Shown: piece by piece, positions 23,240-31,925 of the stretch
How positions within the stretch are numbered: the stretch's first letter is position 1
How the letters are laid out: every line of letters starts with the position of its first letter
From: Acidimicrobiaceae bacterium
GTDB lineage: Bacteria; Actinomycetota; Acidimicrobiia; Acidimicrobiales; MedAcidi-G1
Direction: 5' to 3'
Length of the DNA stretch: 41,753 bases
NCBI GenBank assembly: GCA_002717365.1
Contig: PBDJ01000037.1
Location: 1 to 41,753, forward strand
Made by a program: the position numbers and the translations under genes
The notes under the pieces: model-generated
The model's input: the letters and a program-made list of their open reading frames with translations, nothing else
What the model was told of the DNA's origin: nothing
Databases searched by the model: none

Positions 23240-24412
23240 ATGCCCCACCATCCCTCCGTTCCCCGTATCCGTCGACTCCTGGTGCTCTCCGGGGTCCTCA
23301 TGGTCGTGTTGGCCTTGCCAGCGGGGGCGATCAAGGAAACCGAGTCCATTAGAGAGGCGCGGGACAAGAGGGAGGCGGCCAAGGACAGGGCAGCGACCGC
23401 GGCAGAAGCCCTGGAAGTGGCGGCGGCCGCCGACGACGTGGTCGCTGACGCTCTGCATGCTTTAGATGATGCGGTAGCCCTCCAAGAAGCGAAAATCGCC
23501 GCCGCTCGACAGGCCATCGAAGCTGCGGAAGCCGAAGCCACCCTGCGGTGGGTGCAAGCTGACCAAGTCGAGGCCGAGGTTGCGGCATTACGGCTCGGGA
23601 TCCAGGAACTGGCCATCGACGTCTACATCTCTCGTATGCGGCCGGGCAGTCTGCTCGAATCTCGGGACCTTACGGAGGGCGTGCGGAAAGCCGCCATCCT
23701 TGACGCGGTGACCGGCGACCGGGGTGACATGGTCGACCGGCTCCGTGCTCTCGAGTCGGATCTGGAGGACATAGCCCTTTCAGCCGATGACGCCATTCGT
23801 GAGGCCGAGGCGCGGCAACGGGAGTTGGAGTCGTCGATCTTGGTGCTGGACCGTCGGATCGCCGCCAAGGAGAACGTGAAGGGAGAACTGGAGCAGCGAA
23901 TTCGGGCCTATGAGGAGGAGATCCGGCAGTTTGAACGCGACCAGTACGTCATGGCCATCCTGATCGAGAACCTGATTGCCGAGGAACTTCGCAAATCGGC
24001 ACCCGATCTGACTAAGGAATCCGGGCAGGGCTTCATCATGCCGATGGAGGGAAAGATCGGATCAGGTTTTGGGCCTCGGATCCACCCGATCTTCGGGACC
24101 ATGCGCCAGCACAATGGGGTGGACATCGGATGTGTTAGGGGCCAGCCGATCTGGGCAGCAAAGGCGGGGAAGGTCATCTACGCGGGCTGGAAGAACGGTT
24201 ACGGCAACGTCGTCCTAATCGAGCACGAGGGCCCAGTAATCACCCTGTATGCCCACCAGGAAGAGTTCCACGTTTCCAGCGGCTACGTGATCGACAAAGG
24301 CGAGGTGCTCGGAACGTGCGGATCCACCGGCTGGTCGACCGGTCCACACCTCCACTTCGAAGTCCGAACCGGTGGCGAAGCCAAAGACCCGATGATCGTT
24401 CTCCCGAACTAA
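23240..24412 (+). CDS. secreted coiled-coil M23 family metallopeptidase
   Basis: A 390-residue EnvC/NlpD-like protein. Residues 9-30 are a hydrophobic signal segment ending PAGA. Residues 32-252 are an Ala/Glu/Arg-rich coiled coil. Residues 262-390 are the LytM (M23) domain. Zinc ligands are His291 and Asp295 (HNGVDIG) and His372 (PHLHFEV), with His339 in LYAHQ and His370 as active-site residues, so the peptidase looks catalytically intact rather than a degenerate activator. It is expected to cut peptidoglycan cross-links outside the membrane. In other bacteria such proteins are controlled by FtsEX, but ftsEX is not in the window. The start at 23240 gives a normal signal peptide; the longer upstream frame would run into the divergent CoA-transferase start. 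Confidence 0.88.
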   Translation: MPHHPSVPRIRRLLVLSGVLMVVLALPAGAIKETESIREARDKREAAKDRAATAAEALEVAAAADDVVADALHALDDAVALQEAKIAAARQAIEAAEAEATLRWVQADQVEAEVAALRLGIQELAIDVYISRMRPGSLLESRDLTEGVRKAAILDAVTGDRGDMVDRLRALESDLEDIALSADDAIREAEARQRELESSILVLDRRIAAKENVKGELEQRIRAYEEEIRQFERDQYVMAILIENLIAEELRKSAPDLTKESGQGFIMPMEGKIGSGFGPRIHPIFGTMRQHNGVDIGCVRGQPIWAAKAGKVIYAGWKNGYGNVVLIEHEGPVITLYAHQEEFHVSSGYVIDKGEVLGTCGSTGWSTGPHLHFEVRTGGEAKDPMIVLPN

Positions 24413-24432
24413 ACCGAGCGATCCGAAAACGC

Positions 24433-24460
24433 CGGAAGATGCCCCGAAGGGCCTCTTCCG
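24433..24460. terminator. bidirectional terminator hairpin
   Basis: CGGAAGA (24433-24439) and TCTTCCG (24454-24460) form a 7-bp stem. After one mismatch, GCCC and GGGC extend it, capped by CGAA. It sits between the convergent M23 gene and the pyrophosphatase gene. On the minus strand GCGTTTTCGG follows, giving a short T-run for hppA. Confidence 0.7.
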
Positions 24461-24475
24461 ACGCTTGGCGTGGGT

Positions 24476-26617
24476 CTAGCCGACGAAGGCCGAAGCGAAC
24501 ACTAGCGACACGATCGTCATCACCTTGATGAGGATGTTCATGGCTGGACCAGAGGTGTCCTTGAACGGATCACCTACCGTGTCGCCGACAACAGCCGCCT
24601 TGTGGCTTTCTGAGCCCTTACCGCCGTGATGTCCAGTCTCGATGTACTTCTTGGCGTTGTCCCACGCTCCACCGGCATTGGCCATGAAGATGGCTAAACA
24701 GAAGCCGGAGACTAGGGCGCCAGCCAGGAACCCGCCCAGAGCGTTGATACTGATGAACCCCATGACTAGAGGGATAACCACTGCCAAAGACCCGGGGAGT
24801 ACCATCTCCTTGAGTGATGCCGTGGTGGAGATAGCTACACAGCGCGCCGAGTCTGGGTGCACCCCAGGCTGGCCCTCCCGTAGACCGGGGATTTCCCGGA
24901 ACTGGCGCCGGACCTCCTCGATCATGTCTTGAGCGGCTCTGCCTACGGCATCGATGGTTAGGGCGGCGAACAGGAAGGGCAGCATGGCGCCGAGGAATAA
25001 GCCGATGAAGACGGTCACGTTGCCGACGTCGAGGGATAACGAACCGCCCGCCAGGCTGACCGCAAACTCGAAGCTCTTGAACAGCGCTAGGGCAGTTAGG
25101 GCAGCGGATCCCACAGCGAAACCCTTAGCCACGGCAGCCGTTGTGTTTCCCAGCGAGTCCAGAGCGTCGGTCACCTCGCGGACACTCGGATCAAGCTCGG
25201 CCATTTCCGCTATTCCCCCAGCGTTGTCGGCGATTGGCCCGTAGGCGTCGACCGATACAACTACCCCCGTAGTTGCCAACATCCCGATGGCGGCCACGGC
25301 GATTCCGTAGATCCCGCCGTCCAGCGCTCCGATGGAGTCGAAGGCCATTTCACCACCCCAGTAGGCGACGGCGACGCCAACACCCAGCAGGGCTACGGAA
25401 GTAGCGACCGAGACCATGCCGGCCGATACCCCACCCAGAATGGTGGTGGCGGGCCCAGTTTCCGTCTGCTTGGCGATCTTCTTCACCGGGCGGAAGTGAT
25501 CTGAGGTGTAGAACTCAGCCGTCTTGCCTAGAGCCCAACCCACGATGAGGCCCCCAATCACTGAGATAGCCAGGCCTATCGGAGAGTCGAAGGAATCGTT
25601 GTCGCCAAATAGCCAGGCGGCAACACCCACTGTGCCAACCACAGTCAATGCCATGGCCACATTGGTTCCCATGTGCAGAGCCTTTGACAGTGCTTTGGTA
25701 TCGGTGGAGGTCCCGCCCTTCACCAAGAAGGAACCCAAGATGGAGGCCACCATTCCAACCAGAGCGATGGCCATGGGGAAGGCAAGTAGGGAAATGTTGG
25801 TGGTGGCACTGGCCTCCTCGGCACCCAAGCCGAGGGCGAAAGCCACCAGCGAGATCGGGGCGATGATCGATCCTGCGTAGCTCTCGAACAGGTCAGCGCC
25901 CATGCCGGCAACGTCCCCCACATTATCGCCCACGTTGTCGGCGATGGTTGCCGGATTCCGCGGATCGTCCTCCGGGATGCCGGCTTCGACCTTGCCGACC
26001 AGGTCAGCACCCACGTCGGCTGCCTTGGTGTAGATGCCGCCCCCGACACGGGAGAACAGGGCGATTGAGGAGGCACCTAGGCCATAGGCGGTCACGACTT
26101 CGAAGGCGTCATCGACCTCGATGACCAACACGAAGAGTACGTAGACGACCATGAGACCGAGGAGGGCCAAGCCGGCAACCGTGAAGCCCATGACCGCCCC
26201 GCCTCGGAAGGCGATTGGGAGGGCGCGACCAGGACCGTCTTTAGCGGCCTCCGTCGTCCGAGCATTGGCCATGGTGGCCACCGTCATGCCCACGTATCCA
26301 GCAAGGCCAGAGAGCGTCGCTCCGATCACGTAAGTCGCGGCAGCTGCCGGAGCGATAAGAGCCGCAATGAGCACGGCCATGACCACCACGAAGACCGAAA
26401 CCCAGCTGTACTCCTTCTTGAGGAAAGCCCGGGCGCCTTTCTGTATCTCGGTCATGAGGAAGACCATGCGCTCGTCGCCCGGGGAGGCGGCCTTTACGTT
26501 GTTGTAGAAGAACCACGCGAGCAACAGGCCCATGAGGGCCGACGCGCCCGCCAGATACGGAATGGCGTCCAAGGGAGTGTCTCCAAGGGTGTGTCGGACG
26601 TGTTTATTTCCATCCAA
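24476..26617 (-). CDS. hppA: membrane-bound ion-translocating pyrophosphatase
   Basis: A 713-residue membrane pyrophosphatase with about 15-16 hydrophobic segments. It hydrolyses cytoplasmic pyrophosphate and pumps H+ (or Na+) out. The substrate motif is [20 protein letters not shown], followed by [20 protein letters not shown]; the second acidic motif is [18 protein letters not shown], and a third region near the C-terminus is [17 protein letters not shown]. At 25133-25150 the sequence encodes GNTTAA. Ala at this fifth position is the known mark of K+-dependent enzymes, where K+-independent ones have Lys. Start is uncertain: TTG 26617 opens the frame, while TTG 26572 has GGAGA about 8 nt upstream. 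No rotary ATPase or ppa is nearby. H+ versus Na+ cannot be decided by eye. Confidence 0.95.
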   Translation of the reverse strand: MDGNKHVRHTLGDTPLDAIPYLAGASALMGLLLAWFFYNNVKAASPGDERMVFLMTEIQKGARAFLKKEYSWVSVFVVVMAVLIAALIAPAAAATYVIGATLSGLAGYVGMTVATMANARTTEAAKDGPGRALPIAFRGGAVMGFTVAGLALLGLMVVYVLFVLVIEVDDAFEVVTAYGLGASSIALFSRVGGGIYTKAADVGADLVGKVEAGIPEDDPRNPATIADNVGDNVGDVAGMGADLFESYAGSIIAPISLVAFALGLGAEEASATTNISLLAFPMAIALVGMVASILGSFLVKGGTSTDTKALSKALHMGTNVAMALTVVGTVGVAAWLFGDNDSFDSPIGLAISVIGGLIVGWALGKTAEFYTSDHFRPVKKIAKQTETGPATTILGGVSAGMVSVATSVALLGVGVAVAYWGGEMAFDSIGALDGGIYGIAVAAIGMLATTGVVVSVDAYGPIADNAGGIAEMAELDPSVREVTDALDSLGNTTAAVAKGFAVGSAALTALALFKSFEFAVSLAGGSLSLDVGNVTVFIGLFLGAMLPFLFAALTIDAVGRAAQDMIEEVRRQFREIPGLREGQPGVHPDSARCVAISTTASLKEMVLPGSLAVVIPLVMGFISINALGGFLAGALVSGFCLAIFMANAGGAWDNAKKYIETGHHGGKGSESHKAAVVGDTVGDPFKDTSGPAMNILIKVMTIVSLVFASAFVG

Positions 26618-26646
26618 CTAATCGGTGGATGGAACTAGCCCCGACG

Positions 26647-26696
26647 TCCGCCGGTTGCGGCGGATCGCGCAGGGACGCAGGGACTCTAGTGAGTCC
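26647..26696. other. two small hairpins in the hppA/cyclo-ligase divergent gap
   Basis: TCCGCC (26647-26652) pairs with GGCGGA (26659-26664), loop GGTTGC. GGACTC (26681-26686) pairs with GAGTCC (26691-26696), loop TAGT. They are 16 bp apart in a 154-bp gap between divergent genes, where a terminator has no place, so operator or leader-RNA roles are more likely. I see nothing else in this gap and no strong -10. Confidence 0.35.
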
Positions 26697-26771
26697 AATG
26701 CCCGGGACCGACCTCTTCCAAGAAATGAGGAACTCCGATCGGGAAGACGAGAACAACGTGAGTGGGCCACA

Positions 26772-27356
26772 ATGAGAGTTGTGGAACCGACCTCGGCACC
26801 TATCGAGTACGTCCGAGGCGAGATGCTGGCCCGGCGGCGAGCTTTGGCCGCTGACGTCGTCTCCCGATCGTCTGCGCTAGTGGTAGAACGCCTTCGGGGC
26901 CTAGAGGAGGTCAGAGAAGCTCGGACCATCGGCGCCTATCTAGGCATTAGAGGTGAGGTGGATCCGTCTGCTCTCCGCGACGACGAAGGACTCGACGTGG
27001 CGCTTCCAGTTACCACGCCAGGCGAGCCCCTGCGGTTCATTGTTCCCATGGGACCGTTGCTTAACGGTCCGTTCGGGACCCGCCAGCCAGGAGACGGTCG
27101 GGAGGTACTACCCGACGATCTTGACCTGGTTCTAGTTCCGGTGGTAGTTGCCGATCAGTTGGGCAATCGCGTCGGTCATGGTGCCGGCTTCTACGACCGG
27201 ACATTCGCTCATATCCGAGAAGCGGGCCAGTCTCGAACGCTGCTAATCGGTCTATGCCATGCCTTCCAGGTCGTTCCCCGGCTTGAGGCCCGGCCGTGGG
27301 ACGTACCGTTAGATCTAGTGGTGACTGAAGTCGGCCTGGTGCGCCCCGGAAGGTAA
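26772..27356 (+). CDS. 5-formyltetrahydrofolate cyclo-ligase
   Basis: A 194-residue 5,10-methenyltetrahydrofolate synthetase, converting 5-formyl-THF and ATP to 5,10-methenyl-THF and so recycling stored folate in the cytoplasm. The N-terminal basic helix is MLARRRALAADVVSRSSALV, TIGAYLGIRGEVDP matches the conserved substrate strand, and the nucleotide-binding loop is GHGAGFYDRTF. DLVVTEVGLVRP is the usual C-terminus. The frame is open to 26625, but ATG 26772 begins just before the conserved N-terminal helix. No strong Shine-Dalgarno is seen. It diverges from hppA. Folate recycling would link it to the methylene-THF made by sarcosine oxidase, though the genes are 17 kb apart. Confidence 0.92.
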   Translation: MRVVEPTSAPIEYVRGEMLARRRALAADVVSRSSALVVERLRGLEEVREARTIGAYLGIRGEVDPSALRDDEGLDVALPVTTPGEPLRFIVPMGPLLNGPFGTRQPGDGREVLPDDLDLVLVPVVVADQLGNRVGHGAGFYDRTFAHIREAGQSRTLLIGLCHAFQVVPRLEARPWDVPLDLVVTEVGLVRPGR

Positions 27357-27434
27357 ACGGCGCGTCACAGCGAATCCCATTAGAGAGGGGCAGCATGCCA
27401 CCCGCGCCGCTCGTCCATAGGGAAGGATTGTGCT

Positions 27435-28838
27435 GTGCGCATCATCGTGGTGGGTGCTGGCGAGACTGGCACCTACGTTGCTGAACGTCTGAACGGGCAG
27501 GGCCACGAGGTGGCCCTCATTGAGAAGGCCCCCGAGCGCTTTCTTGAGGTTCGGGAGCAGTCTGATTTCCTGACCGTCCTAGGCAGCGGAACCGACATGG
27601 ACGTCCTCCAGGCCGCGGGAATAGAAGACACCCACCTCCTGGTAGCCGTTACCCGAAGCGACGAGACCAACATCGTGGTCGCCCTGCTGGCCCGCCGAGC
27701 CGGGGTGGCCAAGACGGTGGTCCGAGTGGAGTCCCGGAGCCTGCGACGCGCAGAGGTAGACGCTCTGTTCGACGGAGCGGATGATCACCTGGTGATAGAT
27801 CCGGACGAAGAAGTTGCCGAGGCCGTCCTGCGGCTCATGGAGTATCCGGGTGCACTTGAACTCAAGCGGATGGCCGGTGGCGAGGTAGTGATCCTCAGCG
27901 CCCGCCTTCCGGGCCATGCACCGCTCGTCGGTCAGTCCCTCCATGCCCTGGGAGCCGAACTAGAACCGGACTGGGATTTCATCGTGGGATCGATCACCCG
28001 GCGTGAACATGAGGAAGCAGATGAGGACACGATCATCCCCCGTGGCGACTGGATCCTACGTGAGGCCGACCTGCTGACCGTGATCTGCAAGCGACGCGCC
28101 CTACGTGACGTCACAACCCGCATGGGCTTGGCCCGCGACATGCCGACCAGGGCGCTTCTGCTGGGTGGCGGGAGAACCGGCCAGATGCTGGCCGAACAGC
28201 TAATCGAGCGGGGCCTTGATGTGGCCATCATCGAGAAGCGCGAGGAGCGGGCCAAGGAACTCTCTGAGATGTTCGCCGGCCGGGCCCTTGTGTTCGGAGG
28301 CGATATCGCCAATGCCGAGATGCTGGACGAAGCTGACGCGGCTGGTCAGGACGTAGTCATTGGCCTGACCGGCGCGGACGACGCCAACGTCCTGGCCTGT
28401 CTGTATGCCAAGGATGCTGGGCGCCGGCGGCGGTCGCCTCGCGACGAGGGCGGTCCAGAAACCATTGCTGTGGTCCACAGTTTGGGGCTTCTAGGCCTTC
28501 TGGAGTCACACCAGGTGGACGCTACCCTCAGTCCCCGGACAGCGTCGGCCAACAGTGTGCTCCGCTTCGTACGTGGCGAGGGCGAAACGGTGGCCGCCGT
28601 AGCTACCTCGCTTCACGGAGATGCCGAGGTCCTGGAGTTGGCGGTCGCCGAGGGGTGCGGCTGCGACGGGAAGTCCATCGCCGACCTGGGGCTGCACGAG
28701 GATGTACTCATTGCTGCCATCGTCCGAGACGGGAAACCCCAGATCGCCCGCGGCCGAAGCACCCTACGGGCTCAGGACCACGTGATCGCCGTGACTCGTC
28801 CCAGCCAGGCACCGATCCTGTCGTCGCTGTTCGAGTGA
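27435..28838 (+). CDS. trkA: Trk potassium uptake regulator TrkA (two RCK units)
   Basis: A 467-residue cytoplasmic TrkA with two RCK units. Unit 1 has the NAD-binding motif VVGAGETGTYVAERL (Gly7, Gly9, Gly12) and a TrkA_C domain (about 140-217). Unit 2 has LLLGGGRTGQMLAEQL (Gly244, Gly246, Gly249) and a second TrkA_C ending at the C-terminus. It forms the NAD/ATP-responsive gating ring for TrkH. Unit 2 contains an insertion rich in basic and acidic residues, GRRRRSPRDEGGPET (about 333-347), between two strands where TrkA proteins usually have a short turn. The GTG start is supported by AGGGAAGGA 7 nt upstream. Two trkH genes follow, the first 13 bp downstream. Confidence 0.93.
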   Translation: MRIIVVGAGETGTYVAERLNGQGHEVALIEKAPERFLEVREQSDFLTVLGSGTDMDVLQAAGIEDTHLLVAVTRSDETNIVVALLARRAGVAKTVVRVESRSLRRAEVDALFDGADDHLVIDPDEEVAEAVLRLMEYPGALELKRMAGGEVVILSARLPGHAPLVGQSLHALGAELEPDWDFIVGSITRREHEEADEDTIIPRGDWILREADLLTVICKRRALRDVTTRMGLARDMPTRALLLGGGRTGQMLAEQLIERGLDVAIIEKREERAKELSEMFAGRALVFGGDIANAEMLDEADAAGQDVVIGLTGADDANVLACLYAKDAGRRRRSPRDEGGPETIAVVHSLGLLGLLESHQVDATLSPRTASANSVLRFVRGEGETVAAVATSLHGDAEVLELAVAEGCGCDGKSIADLGLHEDVLIAAIVRDGKPQIARGRSTLRAQDHVIAVTRPSQAPILSSLFE

Positions 28839-28851
28839 TCCGGTTGGTCGG

Positions 28852-30375
28852 ATGATCTTCACCGCCCCGGCCAGCCAACGATCGGCGGCCGGGACCGGCC
28901 CCCCTCGGGCATCGTGGACTTCGGCCGGCGCACAGGCTGTTGCAGCCGCTCTGGGTGGCCTGAGCCTCCTTGCGATCTCGTCGGGACTGGTGGACCTACT
29001 CGGAGCGGGCGACGACACCACCGTCTTCCTCCTTACCGGAACCCTGTCGGGTCTGGCTGCGGCTTGGTTACTGGTACTGATCCGTCCACCAGGCCGCGTC
29101 CGGGACTCCCACGTCCTGTCGGGGGTCGCTGTCGCCCTACCGCTGCTCGTCGGCCTGCTGGCTGGTCTCCACCTGCTTGTTGGAAGCACCACTTCGGTCG
29201 TTGATGCGCTGGCTGAGGCCACCGCCGGCCTGACCACAACCGCCCTTGGGGCAATCGAGCCGGCCGGTAGCGACCACGGTCTGCGATTCCTCCGGGCAGC
29301 CACCCAGTGGGCGGGAGGCCTCGGAGCCCTGTTCGTAGGCGTGGCCATCCTCCCGTTCTTTGGAGCGGGACGCGAGTTCGCTGACCGGTCACGGATACGG
29401 GGGCGCCGACCGATGACCCCCACCCAACGGATAGCCCTACGCAACATCCTGATTGTGTACGGCACTGCCTCCGTGGCGACCTGGTTGGCCTACGGGGTTG
29501 CCGGCCTTTCAATCTTCGACGCCCTCCTGGTGGCCATGGCCACCGTGTCCACCGGAGGGATTGTGGACGGCGACCCGTTCGCCCGACCTGCTGTTCAGTG
29601 GGTAGCAGTAGGCGGCATGGTGGTCGCTGGGACCAGCCTGGTCGTTCTCTGGCGACTGACTGTAGGACGGGCTCGGGGACTGTGGCGGTCGGCAGAACTA
29701 CGGGTCTACCTAGGTCTACTGGTTATCGGGACGGCACTCTTTCTCTTGTGGACTGACGGAGCGGGACCGGACGGCGTCCGCCACGCTGCATTCACAACGA
29801 CTGCGGCGGTGACGACCACCGGCTTCCCGTCGGCACCAGCCGGAACGTGGTCAGCCGCAGTTCCCGTCCTCCTACTGGGATTGGTGTCCATCGGACCCAT
29901 GACCGGATCGGCCGGCGGCGGCTTCCAGATCCTGCGCCACCGGGCCCTCCTCCAGGTCGCCCTCCGTGAGATGGTCCGCCAGATCCACCCACGGGCCGTG
30001 CTCCGGGTTCGCCTCGGTGGCTGGGTGGCCGCCGAAGACACCCTCGCACGAGTGGTAGTTACCCAGTTCCTGTCGGTCAGCGTGCTGTTCGTGACGGCTC
30101 TTGCGGTAGCCGTCCTCGGCCTTGACGTTGTCCCCGCCCTCGGGGCCGCCGTCCACGCGGTTTCGACCGCCGGACCGGTTCGAGCATTGGACGGAACGGT
30201 CCTTGACCCGTCGGCCTGGCCAGCGCCCACCCGGCTGGCCCTGCTCCCGGCCATGGTCATTGGTCGGCTCTCCATCTATCCAGCCCTAGTGGCGCTCAGT
30301 GCCGGAGTGGCGGTATGCCGTAACCGAATTCGACTGGCCCGCAGGATTCGGTCCTATCGGGGGCGGACGCTATGA
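28852..30375 (+). CDS. TrkH-family channel with altered first filter loop
   Basis: A 507-residue TrkH/TrkG-type membrane protein with the four-fold membrane-pore-membrane layout. Its pore loops are GLTTTALGAI (127-136), ATVSTGGIVDG, AVTTTGFPSA and AVSTAGPV. In the neighbouring TrkH the first loop reads GYTATGATVF, so aligning from the shared DAL..E....G the filter glycine is replaced by Ala131 (codon 29242-29244); the other three loops keep their filter glycine. TGSAGGGFQILRHRAL corresponds to the TGSTAGG..K..R segment. It is more divergent than the second copy. Stop and next start overlap (ATGA). It probably works with the upstream TrkA, but transport selectivity may not be plain K+. Confidence 0.85.
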   Translation: MIFTAPASQRSAAGTGPPRASWTSAGAQAVAAALGGLSLLAISSGLVDLLGAGDDTTVFLLTGTLSGLAAAWLLVLIRPPGRVRDSHVLSGVAVALPLLVGLLAGLHLLVGSTTSVVDALAEATAGLTTTALGAIEPAGSDHGLRFLRAATQWAGGLGALFVGVAILPFFGAGREFADRSRIRGRRPMTPTQRIALRNILIVYGTASVATWLAYGVAGLSIFDALLVAMATVSTGGIVDGDPFARPAVQWVAVGGMVVAGTSLVVLWRLTVGRARGLWRSAELRVYLGLLVIGTALFLLWTDGAGPDGVRHAAFTTTAAVTTTGFPSAPAGTWSAAVPVLLLGLVSIGPMTGSAGGGFQILRHRALLQVALREMVRQIHPRAVLRVRLGGWVAAEDTLARVVVTQFLSVSVLFVTALAVAVLGLDVVPALGAAVHAVSTAGPVRALDGTVLDPSAWPAPTRLALLPAMVIGRLSIYPALVALSAGVAVCRNRIRLARRIRSYRGRTL

Positions 30376-31925
30376 CCACCCCATTTTCCCTGGAGGACCG
30401 GTGGGCGAGCACCACCGGTCACGTGACCGGCCTGGCCCTGCTGTTTATGTCTGTGGGCATGTTTGTCTCTGCCATCGTTGGACTGGTGGCAGGCTCGGCC
30501 GGCTTGGCTCTACTTGGGGCGGCGGCCATTACGGCCTTTCTTGGAATAGGCCTGTGGTGGACGACTCGGACCGGCGCTCTGGACCACGCCACCGTCTTCA
30601 CAGCGGTGGGGGGCACCTGGGTGGTCGCCTCGATGGTCGGAGCGATTCCCTATCTTCTGGCCGGAACGTTCGCTGTCGCCGGTCGACCGTGGGCAGTTGT
30701 GGTCGCCGACGCCTTGTTCGAGTCGATCTCCGGCTATACGGCTACCGGCGCGACGGTGTTCGGTGGGCACAACCAGATCGCCGACCAGGGCGCCGGGATT
30801 CTGCTCTACCGACAGCTCACGCAGTGGGCCGGGGGCATGGGCATCGTTGTCCTTGTGGTTACTGTGCTGCCGTCCCTGCGAGCCAGCGGCCTCGGCTTGA
30901 TCGACGCCGAGGCTCCCGGCATGGGAGTGGACCGGCTGGCCCCACGGGTGCGGGATACGGCGATTCGCTTCTGGCGTCTCTACCTGGGACTCACCGTGAT
31001 CATCGCCGTCGGCTTCCTTGTGGCCGGCATGGGTCCCTTCGATGCCGTGGCCCACGCCCTCACCACCGCCTCGACCGGGGGCTTTTCGACCCGGGACGCA
31101 TCGATTGGATACTGGGACAGCGTGGCCGTTGAGTCTGTCCTAATCGTGGCCCTTATCGTCGCAGCGGCCAGCTTTACGCTCCACAGCCATTCGTGGAGCC
31201 GGAAGCGGATCATCCACTTCGGTGACCACGAGTTCCGCGGATTCCTGAGCGTTCTGGGCATCTGCACACTTGTCGTGTCAACACTCCTGGCCCTCGACGG
31301 CATGGCTCCCGCACGTGCCTTGCGCATCGGACTATTCAACGTGGTCACCCTGGGCACCAGCGGTGGCTTCGGCAACGCCACCGGGGCTGGCAGCGACGGT
31401 GACTGGGTCCGCTGGGCGGCCGGCTCGCAGATGGTTCTCCTGTTCCTCCTTGTCTTTGGAGGGTGTACTGGGTCGACCGCCGGCGGGGTGAAGATCATGC
31501 GACTCCGGGTCGGCATAGCCCATGCCGCACGCACCCTGCACGGCTTTCGCCGCCCACGGGCCTTGCTCCCAGTCCGTCAGGGCACGGCCACCCTTCCGGA
31601 CTCCCTAGTGGAGCGCGTTGCCGGCTTCATGGTCGTGTACGGCATGTTGGTGGTCGGGGGAACAGTACTGGTGGCCGCCCTGGGCACGGACCTGGTTACG
31701 GCGGTCAGCGGGGTGATCGGATCCCTGGGCAACATGGGGCCCGTTCTGGGAGACGCTGGCCCCACGGCCTCCTTTGTGGACGGCTTCCCAACTCCGGCTC
31801 GCTTGGTGCTAGCCCTCCTGATGCTGGTCGGACGCTTGGAGATCTTCCCCATGCTGTTGATGCTGGTAGCGCCCTACCGTTTGTTCCGGGGAGCGGCCCG
31901 GCAGACGAGGCACCCCGGCCACTAG
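30372..31925 (+). CDS. trkH: Trk potassium uptake channel TrkH
   Basis: A 517-residue TrkH, the K+ translocating subunit in the inner membrane. The four pore loops are canonical: SGYTATGATVFG (filter Gly126, codon 30747-30749), TTASTGGFSTRD, TLGTSGGFGNAT and GSLGNMGPVLG. The conserved GGCTGSTAGGVKIMRLRV follows loop 3. With TrkA at 27435 it makes a complete Trk system. The start overlaps the stop of the preceding TrkH-like gene by 4 bp, so the three genes are one operon. Its stop codon shares the CTAG sequence with the stop of the convergent aminopeptidase gene. Confidence 0.94.
   Translation: MTTPFSLEDRWASTTGHVTGLALLFMSVGMFVSAIVGLVAGSAGLALLGAAAITAFLGIGLWWTTRTGALDHATVFTAVGGTWVVASMVGAIPYLLAGTFAVAGRPWAVVVADALFESISGYTATGATVFGGHNQIADQGAGILLYRQLTQWAGGMGIVVLVVTVLPSLRASGLGLIDAEAPGMGVDRLAPRVRDTAIRFWRLYLGLTVIIAVGFLVAGMGPFDAVAHALTTASTGGFSTRDASIGYWDSVAVESVLIVALIVAAASFTLHSHSWSRKRIIHFGDHEFRGFLSVLGICTLVVSTLLALDGMAPARALRIGLFNVVTLGTSGGFGNATGAGSDGDWVRWAAGSQMVLLFLLVFGGCTGSTAGGVKIMRLRVGIAHAARTLHGFRRPRALLPVRQGTATLPDSLVERVAGFMVVYGMLVVGGTVLVAALGTDLVTAVSGVIGSLGNMGPVLGDAGPTASFVDGFPTPARLVLALLMLVGRLEIFPMLLMLVAPYRLFRGAARQTRHPGH

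Noticed and set aside
26618-26771. Possible 6S RNA next to the cyclo-ligase gene, as in enterobacteria
   Set aside because: The gap is shorter than 6S RNA and holds only two short hairpins without the large open bubble.
29706-30275. 189-codon open frame opposite trkH
   Set aside because: Thr/Arg/Ala-rich antisense shadow with no recognisable domain.
30299-31132. Long Gly/Arg-rich open frame across the two trkH genes
   Set aside because: Out of frame with strong trkH motifs on both sides; typical high-GC shadow.
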